From the NCBI GenBank assembly GCA_934670115.1, contig CAKUOV010000001.1, forward strand, positions 90,279 to 154,278: a stretch of 64,000 bases of DNA, given 5' to 3'. The position numbers and the translations under genes are program-made. The notes under the pieces were generated by a model. The model was not told the origin of the DNA. It worked only from the letters and a program-made list of their open reading frames with translations, and ran no database searches. The DNA comes from an uncultured Eggerthellaceae bacterium. Its GTDB lineage: Bacteria > Actinomycetota > Coriobacteriia > Coriobacteriales > Eggerthellaceae. This document shows positions 36,375 to 44,865 of this stretch, in pieces (within the stretch, counting starts at the first letter, position 1; each line of letters starts with the position of its first letter).

Positions 36375-38621
36375 ATGGATAAATTAGACTTCACTTTCAT
36401 ACACGCGCCCGCGACGTACGATTTTCGCGAGCGCTCGATTATGTACGGTCCCGTGTCCGACATGGTGCCGTCTACCCCCATTTTCGAGATGTATCCGCTG
36501 GGACTCACCACGCTGTGCGAATACTTCGAGCGCAACGGCTTCCGCGCACGCATTTACAACCTGGCGTCGATGATGCTGCATAAGAAAAATTTCGACGTGG
36601 AGAAGAATCTGGCGCGCCTGGAAAGCCGTATGTTCGGCATTGACCTGCACTGGATGCCGCATTGCCACGGCTCCATTGAGGTAGCGAAAATCCTGAAACG
36701 GCTTCACCCCCATGTTCTGATCAGCTTTGGCGGACTGTCATCGAGCATCTTCCACGAGGATCTGATTGCCTACGACTGCATTGATTACGTGTTTCGCGGC
36801 GACTCCACCGAAGAGCCCATGCGCATGCTGGTGGAGCGTGTGGTTCGTGCGCAAAAGACCGGCACACCCGTGGGCGATTTGAGCGATATCCCGAACCTGA
36901 CCTGGAAAGATGAGACGGGTCGCGTGCATATCAACCCGCTTTCGTGGGTGCCCGACGACATGAACGCCATTTCCATGGATTACGACTACCCCATGAAAGG
37001 CGTGCTGCGACAGCTTGATTTCACCAGCTACCTGCCCATGAAGGGTTGGCTGCAGTACCCCGTGACCGCCAGCTTGACGTGCCGCGGATGCGCGCGCAAC
37101 TGCGCCACATGCGGCGGCAGCGCTTACGCGTTCAAGAACCATTTCGGGCGGCGCAAAGTTGCGTGGCGCGACCCCAAGCTGCTTATTCGCGACATCGAGC
37201 ACGTGCAAAATCACGTATGGGGGCCCATTTTCGTGCTGAACGACTTCCTGCAAGCCGGCCCCGCATACACCGAGCAGTTCATTTGCGGCCTGAAGGGCAA
37301 AGTGCAAAACCCCATTGGCTTTGAGTTTTTCGGCCCACCGCCGGGCGGCAACGACTTCTACAACATGCTTGACGCCAATCTGAAAAGCTGGTCGGTGGAG
37401 ATTTCCGCCGAAAGCCACGACGACGACGTGCGCGCGGCGTTCGGCAAGGGTCACTACAAAATGGCAGAGCTGGAAGATACGATTGTCGAGGCGCTTTCGC
37501 ACCCCAACTGCGACCGTTTCGACCTGTATTTCATGACGGGCATTCCCAAGCAAACTGCCGCCAGCGTGCGCGAGACCGGCGCGTACGTGCAGCATTTGTA
37601 CGAGCGCGTGAATTACGATCCGCGCCTGGTGGTTATGACCAGCCCCATGGCGCCATTTTTGGATGTGGGCTCTATCGCGTTCGACAACCCCGAGCATTAC
37701 GGGTACAAGCTGCGCGCGCGCACGTTCGAGGAGCATCGTCAGCGCATGATTCTTCCCAGTTGGAAGCACATCATGAACTACGAGAGCGACTACATGAGCG
37801 TAGACGAGATGGTGGACGCCACGTATGATGCAGCACTGGACATTAATCGCATTAAAGGCGAGCACGGCATTTTGGACCCCGCGATGAGCGCAGCGGTGGA
37901 CAAGCGCGTGCGCGAAGCACGCGAGCAGATGAACCGTTTGGATGACGTGCTGTATAACGGTACGGGGCGCATTGACGCGCGCATGGCAGCGCTGAAAGAG
38001 GAATTCGAACGCTTGTCGGAAAATACAGTTGCGGAAAAGAGTGAGTTGAACTGGGCGTTTGATATCAAGCCCACCCATGCGCTGCATCTTGCAAAGCTGG
38101 GAATCTCCAATGTACCGGCAAACTTGGCAAGCCGTGCAACGGGAACATGGCGTTCGGCGGCAAGCGAATTCGCGTATCCGCCGCAGAAAAACGGCGTGCA
38201 GGCACCTGCCTGGAACCCCGACGGCACCCCGAACTGCACATTCAAGGGCGTAGTCACCGATGGTATGGGTGATGGACGCCTGCTTGCAAACGACGCAGGC
38301 GAGCAAGTGGCGGCTTTCGGCAGCGTTGTTGCGCCCGGCTTTTCGTGCGAGAACACAAATGCCGCATTCGATGCGGAAAATGCCGAGCTGGAAGCAGGAC
38401 GCGCCGGTACCGATGCCATTGTGGGCGATGCTTGCGCCATTCCCGCAGCTCAGCGCGGTAGCGTGATGCGCGATCCGCTGCTGGAGCAAATGATGGCCGA
38501 AGAAGCTGAACGCACGGAACACCACGGCCCCCTGAGCGCAGGCGGCTTGAAAGGAGCAGCGGGACGCGCCGGCGCTCGCGATGCCCGCAAGCTGGACAAG
38601 CTGCGCCGTCGCGAGCAGTAA
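36375..38621 (+). CDS. B12-binding domain / radical SAM protein
   Basis: A 748-residue protein with an N-terminal cobalamin-binding-like Rossmann region (SFGGLSSSIFHED and the D-x-x-FRGDSTEEP segment), then a radical SAM core with the CxxxCxxC motif CARNCATC near residue 240, then an Ala/Glu-rich C-terminal tail after about 560. It resembles the TIGR04190/Ta0216 B12-radical SAM group; the reaction is unknown. No Shine-Dalgarno sequence precedes the ATG, while a TATACT box ends 9 bp upstream. menG follows 196 bp later on the same strand. Confidence 0.85.
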   Translation: MDKLDFTFIHAPATYDFRERSIMYGPVSDMVPSTPIFEMYPLGLTTLCEYFERNGFRARIYNLASMMLHKKNFDVEKNLARLESRMFGIDLHWMPHCHGSIEVAKILKRLHPHVLISFGGLSSSIFHEDLIAYDCIDYVFRGDSTEEPMRMLVERVVRAQKTGTPVGDLSDIPNLTWKDETGRVHINPLSWVPDDMNAISMDYDYPMKGVLRQLDFTSYLPMKGWLQYPVTASLTCRGCARNCATCGGSAYAFKNHFGRRKVAWRDPKLLIRDIEHVQNHVWGPIFVLNDFLQAGPAYTEQFICGLKGKVQNPIGFEFFGPPPGGNDFYNMLDANLKSWSVEISAESHDDDVRAAFGKGHYKMAELEDTIVEALSHPNCDRFDLYFMTGIPKQTAASVRETGAYVQHLYERVNYDPRLVVMTSPMAPFLDVGSIAFDNPEHYGYKLRARTFEEHRQRMILPSWKHIMNYESDYMSVDEMVDATYDAALDINRIKGEHGILDPAMSAAVDKRVREAREQMNRLDDVLYNGTGRIDARMAALKEEFERLSENTVAEKSELNWAFDIKPTHALHLAKLGISNVPANLASRATGTWRSAASEFAYPPQKNGVQAPAWNPDGTPNCTFKGVVTDGMGDGRLLANDAGEQVAAFGSVVAPGFSCENTNAAFDAENAELEAGRAGTDAIVGDACAIPAAQRGSVMRDPLLEQMMAEEAERTEHHGPLSAGGLKGAAGRAGARDARKLDKLRRREQ

Positions 38622-38817
38622 AGGGCGCAGGGCAGCGCAGGGGACGTTAGGCGCAGGGTGGCACGGACGCCGAACACTGGTCAGCCCACATCGCGATGCG
38701 GGCGCTGGTCGCTGGACGCTGGGCGGCGTGCGGCGCGATGCGCCCCGAACCTTCGATTTCGCCTTTGCGCGAGACCTGAACAGGGCATTTGCCGCATTTT
38801 GAAAGGAACGACACAAC

Positions 38818-39567
38818 GTGAGCATTGATACCGCAACAGGAAAAGAAGCGCCCGCCGAGATTTCATCTGAGCGCGTGAAAGATATTTTTAGCAGCATTGC
38901 CAAGAAATATGAGCGCTTCAACGCCGTTTCGAGCTTTGGTGCGTACAAGGCGTGGCTTGCCGGCATGATGCGCCAGGCGCCCATCAAAGAGACCGACGAT
39001 GTGCTTGATATCGCAGGTGGCACGGGAGATGTGTCGTTTACCGTCGCGCGCACAAAGCACCCCGCGCATATTCAGTGCACCGATTTAGTGGACGAAATGC
39101 TAGACGTTGCGCGCGCTCACGTGGAGTTCGAGGGCAAGAATTGTGGCGTGCCCATTGATTTCGAGGTCGTGGACGCGCAGAACATTCCGTATGCTGACAG
39201 CAGCTACGATGCCATTACCATGGCGTACGGTATTCGCAACATGCCTGATCGCGAGCGCGCGCTGGCAGAAATGTTTCGTGTGCTCAAGCCAGGCGGCAGC
39301 CTCACATGCCTGGAGTTCTCCACGCCGCCGAACGCCGTATGGCGCGCGCTGTACAATTTCTATCTGAAGCACTTGATTCCCTTCTGGGGAGGTCTGATCA
39401 CGGGCGACAAATCGGGATTCGTGTATCTAGCGAAAAGCATCAAGGCGTTTCCGAATCAGCAAGGGCTGGCTCGCCTTATGGAGAACGCCGGCTTTGTTGA
39501 TGTGACCTGGAAAAACTACACGGGTGGTATCGCTGCGGTGCATGTGGCGCACAAGCCTGAAGCGTAG
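38818..39567 (+). CDS. menG: Demethylmenaquinone methyltransferase
   Basis: A 249-residue UbiE/MenG-type SAM methyltransferase that makes the last methyl transfer to menaquinone. SAM motif I is VLDIAGGTGDVSFTVA, and the family's MAYGIRNMPDRERALAEMFR and GGSLTCLEFSTP are intact. It begins GTG with GAAAGGA upstream. Menaquinone is the expected electron carrier for anaerobic respiration in this lineage. It is 155 bp upstream of palindromic element B. Confidence 0.94.
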   Translation: MSIDTATGKEAPAEISSERVKDIFSSIAKKYERFNAVSSFGAYKAWLAGMMRQAPIKETDDVLDIAGGTGDVSFTVARTKHPAHIQCTDLVDEMLDVARAHVEFEGKNCGVPIDFEVVDAQNIPYADSSYDAITMAYGIRNMPDRERALAEMFRVLKPGGSLTCLEFSTPPNAVWRALYNFYLKHLIPFWGGLITGDKSGFVYLAKSIKAFPNQQGLARLMENAGFVDVTWKNYTGGIAAVHVAHKPEA

Positions 39568-39722
39568 CTCCTGGTTCTTGCTGAGCAGTGCGGGCGCTTG
39601 GGCCCACCCCTCGCGCCACCCGTAATGCAATTTCCTTAATCCCAACTCGCAAAAGCTGCAGCTTCCAAGAGCGGACCAGTTCAAAAATGTCGTTTCGCCG
39701 TCCTTTTTTCGTGCTAAAAATT

Positions 39723-39962
39723 GCATCTTGTCAAAAATTTGGGGCGAATGTGCAAAATATTCCCATTCGGGGTAGGTGAAATACGCAAATAGCTCGCATT
39801 TTCCCACCCCGAGGCCTCACATCACGGCACCACGTTTACAAAACCCCAGGTCACGAAATTTTGACGCTATATCACGCTGCCTAATCGTCATCGATTTAGA
39901 AGATCTACCTACCCCGAACAGTAATATTTTGCACATCGGAGCTGTTTTTCCGACAAGGTGAC
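39723..39962. repeat. Palindromic repeat element B (family 1)
   Basis: Left arm has GCATCTTGTC, TGTGCAAAATATTCC and GGGGTAGGT. The right arm is its inverse with ACCTACCCC, AATATTTTGCACATCGG and CCGACAAGGTGACC. The centre carries AACCCCAGGTCAC at 39842-39854, same orientation as elements A and D. It lies between menG and tRNA-Val. Confidence 0.85.
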
Positions 39963-40011
39963 CTTCGAGACGCCCTGAACGAAGGCTCCAGAAGCCTCGA
40001 TACGAAAAAGA

Positions 40012-40134
40012 GGCGGTACGAGGAATGAGGTTGAGTCGAACTGTCGAGCTCTGGATAAGCGGATTGCCCCGCGACGAAGGAGAAGCATTATCCAAGCGAG
40101 ACCGTGAGGCGAATGCCTCGTTCCCCGTACCGCC
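40012..40134. repeat. Structured repeat family 2, copy 2
   Basis: Arms GGCGGTACGAGG and CCGTACCGCC, inner TGGATAAGC against GCATTATCCA. It is homologous to 22319-22426 with paired stem changes. It lies 50 bp after element B, as copy 1 lies 18 bp before element E. Confidence 0.65.
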
Positions 40135-40158
40135 TTTCGAGCACAGCGAGACCTTCGA

Positions 40159-40249
40159 GCGGGGTTCAAATCCATGGAATTACCCTGGGAACGAAAAAGA
40201 CCCCCATCGCTGGAGGTCTCTGAGTTAGTGGTGGGCGATGAGGGATTTG
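40159..40249 (-). pseudogene. Truncated duplicate of tRNA-Val 3' end and terminator
   Basis: A 91-bp stretch nearly matching 40335-40426, including the last 20 nt of the tRNA (GGTGGGCGATGAGGGATTTG on the plus strand) and the AGACC hairpin, but lacking the tRNA body. It is separated from the real copy by about 85 bp of unrelated GC-rich sequence. Confidence 0.7.
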
Positions 40250-40370
40250 GGCGCATCCGCTACGCGGATTCGCGGGTCTGCGCCGGCCTTCGGCCTGCTC
40301 GACCACAAACGGCCCACTGGGCCGTTTGGCCCTCGCGGGGTTCAAATCCAGGGAGGCTTCCCCGGAAACG

Positions 40371-40396
40371 AAAAAGACCCCCGTTGCTGGAGGTCT
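40371..40396 (-). terminator. tRNA-Val terminator
   Basis: On the minus strand AGACCTCC pairs with GGGGGTCT and is followed by TTTTTCG, 10 bp after the tRNA 3' end. Confidence 0.8.
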
Positions 40397-40405
40397 CTGA
40401 GTTAG

Positions 40406-40480
40406 TGGTGGGCGATGAGGGATTTGAACCCCCGGCCTTGTGCTTGTAAGGCACCTGCGCTCCCGCTGCGCCAATCGCCC
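40406..40480 (-). tRNA. tRNA-Val (TAC)
   Basis: Acceptor GGGCGAT/ATCGCCC, anticodon loop CTTACAA (anticodon TAC) in a GTGC/GCAC stem, T-loop TTCAAAT, and an encoded CCA. Position 27-43 of the anticodon stem is a G/A mismatch, unusual but compatible with a functional tRNA. Confidence 0.93.
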
Positions 40481-40626
40481 GAAACAAACGCTTTGCACGT
40501 TCGAGTTCGTTATTATGCCATATCTCTCTGTCTCGTGCAAGAGAAATTTTCAAAATCACTTCCCTTTTATCCGCCCAACAAATACAATTGAGTACGAAAG
40601 AAATGCGTTTGAGCAGGTAGGACACT

Positions 40627-43600
40627 ATGGAAAACACAAGCACCTCGGACAGCGAGCAGCAATCAGACACGCACGCAGATGACATCCTCTACCAAATCGG
40701 TATCGATTGCGGATCGAAAACCGTCAAGGTCTGTATAAGCGATCGGGATTCGCGGCTAGTTTACAGCGTGTACCGTAGGCATCGCTCAAACATCAAGACC
40801 ACGCTCCTAGAAATAATCCATGAGCTGAACTGGCGCTACGGCGACTTGAAGGGCAGCATTGCCATAACGGGATCGGCAGGCATCAGCGTTGCAGAAGCGC
40901 TGGGGCTTCCCTTTGTGCAAGAAGTTGTTGCCACCACGAAGATTGTCAAGAAGGAATATCCGCAAGCCGATTGCGTTATTGAGCTCGGTGGCGAGGACGC
41001 AAAAATCATCTACCTGACGGGCGGCCTTGAGCAGCGCATGAATGCAACGTGCGCAGGTGGCACGGGCGGCTTCGTCGACAACATCGCGTACCTTTTAGGC
41101 GTGCGAACCGCCGATATGGACAAGCTGAGCATGGGTGCGTCGCGCATCTACCCCATTGCGTCACGCTGCGCGGTGTTCGCGCAAACCGACATCCGACCCC
41201 TGATGAACGCAGGCGCACGCACGAATGACCTGGCAGGAAGCACACTTGATGCCGTGGTCCGCCAAACGCTGGGCGGCCTTGCATGCGGGCGTCCCATAAC
41301 GGGCACAGTCGTTTTCCTGGGTGGGCCCTTCCAGTTCCTCTCCGATCTTGCCGTACGTTTTCGCAAAGCGCTGGGGCTCACAGGAGAAACCGGCATTCGC
41401 CCTGCTGACGCGCAGTTTTTCACAGCACGCGGAGCAGGACTATATGGCGCACAGCTGCCTGCGCCGCATACAACAAGCCTGCAAACGCTTGAGAACCGGC
41501 TTACCACCGCTGAATTTCGCGACGACAGCTTAGGACGCTTGGAGCCGCTTTTTCAAAACGAATCCGAATGCGAAGAGTTCAAGCAGCGCCATGCGCAAGA
41601 GATCATCAAGCGCGCGGACATCTTCCATCAGCAGGGACCCGTTTACGTGGGTATCGATGCCGGCTCAACTGCGGTAAAAATTGCCGTTGTGAACGAAAAC
41701 GGGGAGTTCATCTGGGGAGACAGCCAGGAAAATCACGGCGACGTCCTGAAAACCACCACCGAGCTTTTGCGTGACATGTACGCCAACTTTCCCCGCGAAT
41801 ACCGCGGGCCCGACATGGTTCACATCGCTCACGCCGTGGCGACCGGCTACGGTGAAGACATGCTGAAAGCCTGCTTGGGCGTTGATTCCGGCATTGTCGA
41901 AACAACCGCGCACGTGCAAGGGGCGCTGTCGTTTGCGCCCAATGTGAGTTTTCTGCTGGACATTGGCGGGCAAGACATGAAGGCCATTTGGGTCAAGGAC
42001 GGCTTGGTGGAAAACGCCATCTTGAACGAGGCGTGCTCGAGCGGCTGCGGCTCGTTCCTTTCGGGCACCGCTTATACGCTTCGTCTGCCAAAAGATAGCT
42101 TTGCCAACGCCGCCCTTACGGCGAAAAAACCCGTTGACCTGGGAACAAAATGCACGGTGTTCATGAATTCCCGCCTAAAGCATGCGCAAAAAGTGGGCGC
42201 GGACACAAACGACCTTGCTGCCGGCTGCGCGTATTCCGTGGTGAAAAATGCACTGTTTCGCATCATCGGCCTGGACAATCTTGATTCCTTGGGCGACACC
42301 ATTGTGGTGCAAGGCGGAACATTCATGAACGATGCCGTGCTGCGCGCGTTCGAGCTGTTCACGGGCAAGCATGCCATACGTCCGAACCGCGCGAATCTGA
42401 TGGGGGCGCTGGGTGCCGCGCTTGTCGCACGCAAACGAGCGCAAGCACAAGGCGAAGGTGCGCGAAGCACGCTTCTCTCGCGGCAGGAGCTTGTCGATTT
42501 CGCGCCCAAGCGCACAACGCGCACCTGCGAAGGCTGCGCGAACAGCTGCACGCTTTCCGTGGTGACCGTTGCAAAGGAGAAGGACGACCATTCCCAAAAT
42601 ACCGTTGCAACCGGCGCCGCAGCCAACAAGGGGGACAATAATGCCCCCGCCCGCAACTACATTGGCGGGAACCGCTGCGGCAGAGCGCTGGAGCTGTACG
42701 CAACTGGACAGCAGAGCCGCAAGCACAGCGCGCCGAATGCCGTGGCCGCGCAAAGGGCGCTTCTGGAACGCATTCCCAATTGCAAGGGCGAAGGAAAGCG
42801 CGCCGGCGTGCGCATCGGCATGATGAATACGCTGCTCACCTACGAGTTCACGCCTTTTTGGCATGCATTTTTCAGCGACTTGGGCTTCACCGTGCTCCTT
42901 CCCCGCGAACAGGCGGAGCGTCATTTTCACGTGGACAGCGCGGGTGCCGAAACCGTTCCCTCGGAAAGCGTTTGCTACCCCGCGAAACTCTCGCATCGCC
43001 GCCTGAAGCAACTCAGCCAAGCGGGTGCCACGCATGTCTTCGCACCCCGTTACCAGCGCGGCGTGAACTGCGCGGTCTCCACGGGATACGCGTCCGCTCT
43101 GCAAGACGGCGCGAGCCTGACGCTCGATCTTGCACAACACATGGTGAGCCCGCTGCTGCCATTAGCGAAACCGCAGGGAATTGCAAGCTCCGAAGAAGGA
43201 AGGAACGCCCTGTTCAGCGCAGTTTCTACGCTGGCAGAAGAAGCTGGTGATACGTTATCGGCCGAGGAACTCGACCACGCACTGCATGTGGGTCTTGCCG
43301 CCCAACAAGAGCATCAGAGCGCGGTGCGCAAGGCAAACGAGAAGGCACTTGCTTGGGTTGAGAACGATCCAGATCATCATGGCATTTTACTTTTGGGGCG
43401 CCCGTACCATATTGATGCCGCAACGGGGCATCGCATTGACGAAGTGCTCACCGGCCTGGGGCTTGCCGTGCTATCCCCCAACGCCCTAACGCGCAACGAC
43501 GCGCCACGGCTCACCGAAACAGATACCGCTGGCAATGAGTCGATCGACCCTGCTAGCTGCTCATGGAAAAAAGCTTCGCATATGCTGCGCCTTGCAAACT

Positions 43601-44769
43601 ACGCAATGCACCACGAACGCATCGACGTAGTTGCGCTGCAGTCATTCGGATGCCTTTACGACGGCATCAACGTAGTACAAGTCGGCGATTATCTGCAGAA
43701 ACGCGGTCGCTTATTCACTGCGCTCAAAGTCGACGAAATCACCGATACGGCCCATCTACGTATTCGCCTGCGCACGTTAGCGGAAAACATCGAGCAGCTG
43801 GATTTAGCGCGAAAAGAGCAGAGAGCGGGCACCAACATGGCTGGAACCTGCGGCGCAGAAGACGCGCCCTGCAAGAAAGCCACGACCAACGTGGCTGAAG
43901 TCACCCCGCAACGCAAACTGAAACAAGACCCAGCAGCCAGTACCGCAATGGCACGCATCCCTGCGCTTGACCCCCACCTGGCACAATACGCCGAAGAAGG
44001 AAACGTTGCCGCATTTACGCACCTGGACACCGCCGACATCGAAGCAGCGCGATCCTACACGCGCGATCTTTGTTACAGCACGGCCGCTATTGTCGGTCGC
44101 AGCCTGCGCATTCTTGCTGCGCGCCCCCAGCTTGACGCGTTGACGCTGCCGAACGTATGCCACGAATGCGTTCTTGAAGCCGTGCCCTACCTGCTTGAAC
44201 GCATCACGGGAAAGAACATCCGCGTCACCTGGGAGAACGCTTGGCCGCTTGGTGCCTTTGACGAAGGTCTTGCCACTGGAAGCGCAGAAAGCCGCTGCAG
44301 CGCAGTTGTTGGAGACGACGGCGGCGCGGGCTGCACCCCCGCAAGCAGCAGCATCAGCAATGCCTCCGCCAACAACCTCCCCGGCACCTCCGCCGACAGT
44401 AAACCCCTTGTCGGCGTTATCGGAACAGCACCCCTTGTCTTCGACTCGTTCCTCAACGACAATCTGCTAGCAACTATCGAATCGCACGGATGCCAGCCGA
44501 TCCTTCCGCAGCCCGAAGCACTATTCGCCGAAGACGTGCGCTATCTTGATCAGCTTCAGCATTTTTACGACCAGGGCGTACGCCACGTTATCTACCTGCA
44601 AAGCTTCGGATGCCTGAAAGGTCACGTTAATGTGCGCGGCAGCATGCACGACCTGGCGAAACGTTTCCCTGGCATGAATATCGTTGTTCTTGATTACGAC
44701 CCCGAAGCCTCGGCGTTAAACCGGGAAAATCGCGTGCTGCTTGCCCTGGCAGAAGCGCTGGATGTGTAG
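40627..44769 (+). CDS. Giant BadF-type ATPase / 2-hydroxyacyl-CoA dehydratase activase-related protein
   Basis: A 1380-residue fusion. Two ASKHA ATPase modules lie at about residues 22-275 (IGIDCGSKTVKVCI, CAGGTGGF) and 340-620 (GIDAGSTAVKIAVV, CSSGCGSFL); the conserved Cys sites could hold a 4Fe-4S cluster between modules. A DUF2229-like segment follows (RIGMMNTLLTYEFTPF, about 730), then HgdB/dehydratase-like stretches (LLLGRPYHIDAATGHR and GVIGTAPLVF). Family members couple ATP to electron transfer in dehydratase activation; this subfamily's role is unknown. AGGTAGGA precedes the ATG. It stands alone between tRNA-Val and a convergent terminator, with no dehydratase subunits nearby. Confidence 0.88.
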   Translation: MENTSTSDSEQQSDTHADDILYQIGIDCGSKTVKVCISDRDSRLVYSVYRRHRSNIKTTLLEIIHELNWRYGDLKGSIAITGSAGISVAEALGLPFVQEVVATTKIVKKEYPQADCVIELGGEDAKIIYLTGGLEQRMNATCAGGTGGFVDNIAYLLGVRTADMDKLSMGASRIYPIASRCAVFAQTDIRPLMNAGARTNDLAGSTLDAVVRQTLGGLACGRPITGTVVFLGGPFQFLSDLAVRFRKALGLTGETGIRPADAQFFTARGAGLYGAQLPAPHTTSLQTLENRLTTAEFRDDSLGRLEPLFQNESECEEFKQRHAQEIIKRADIFHQQGPVYVGIDAGSTAVKIAVVNENGEFIWGDSQENHGDVLKTTTELLRDMYANFPREYRGPDMVHIAHAVATGYGEDMLKACLGVDSGIVETTAHVQGALSFAPNVSFLLDIGGQDMKAIWVKDGLVENAILNEACSSGCGSFLSGTAYTLRLPKDSFANAALTAKKPVDLGTKCTVFMNSRLKHAQKVGADTNDLAAGCAYSVVKNALFRIIGLDNLDSLGDTIVVQGGTFMNDAVLRAFELFTGKHAIRPNRANLMGALGAALVARKRAQAQGEGARSTLLSRQELVDFAPKRTTRTCEGCANSCTLSVVTVAKEKDDHSQNTVATGAAANKGDNNAPARNYIGGNRCGRALELYATGQQSRKHSAPNAVAAQRALLERIPNCKGEGKRAGVRIGMMNTLLTYEFTPFWHAFFSDLGFTVLLPREQAERHFHVDSAGAETVPSESVCYPAKLSHRRLKQLSQAGATHVFAPRYQRGVNCAVSTGYASALQDGASLTLDLAQHMVSPLLPLAKPQGIASSEEGRNALFSAVSTLAEEAGDTLSAEELDHALHVGLAAQQEHQSAVRKANEKALAWVENDPDHHGILLLGRPYHIDAATGHRIDEVLTGLGLAVLSPNALTRNDAPRLTETDTAGNESIDPASCSWKKASHMLRLANYAMHHERIDVVALQSFGCLYDGINVVQVGDYLQKRGRLFTALKVDEITDTAHLRIRLRTLAENIEQLDLARKEQRAGTNMAGTCGAEDAPCKKATTNVAEVTPQRKLKQDPAASTAMARIPALDPHLAQYAEEGNVAAFTHLDTADIEAARSYTRDLCYSTAAIVGRSLRILAARPQLDALTLPNVCHECVLEAVPYLLERITGKNIRVTWENAWPLGAFDEGLATGSAESRCSAVVGDDGGAGCTPASSSISNASANNLPGTSADSKPLVGVIGTAPLVFDSFLNDNLLATIESHGCQPILPQPEALFAEDVRYLDQLQHFYDQGVRHVIYLQSFGCLKGHVNVRGSMHDLAKRFPGMNIVVLDYDPEASALNRENRVLLALAEALDV

Positions 44770-44796
44770 TAGCCGCTGAAACCACCTATAAACGCA

Positions 44797-44826
44797 AAGT
44801 GGGGGCGGCATAAACCGTCCCCACTT
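44797..44826. terminator. Convergent terminator after activase gene
   Basis: AAGTGGGGGCGG and CCGTCCCCACTT form a 12-bp stem with one G-T pair and a 6-nt loop, between the plus-strand activase and minus-strand TRAP permease genes. T-runs are weak. Confidence 0.75.
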
Positions 44827-44865
44827 CAAACACAATCTCAGCCGATGCCCAGCTGACACTCAAAG

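Noticed and set aside
36738..39053. 771-codon minus-strand open frame opposite the radical SAM gene and menG
   Set aside because: It runs antisense through two genes with recognisable motifs and has no domain of its own.
40010..40480. Additional tRNA genes suggested by TTCAAATCC T-loop-like motifs near 40164 and 40340
   Set aside because: No acceptor, D or anticodon stems fit around them; only the Val gene folds.
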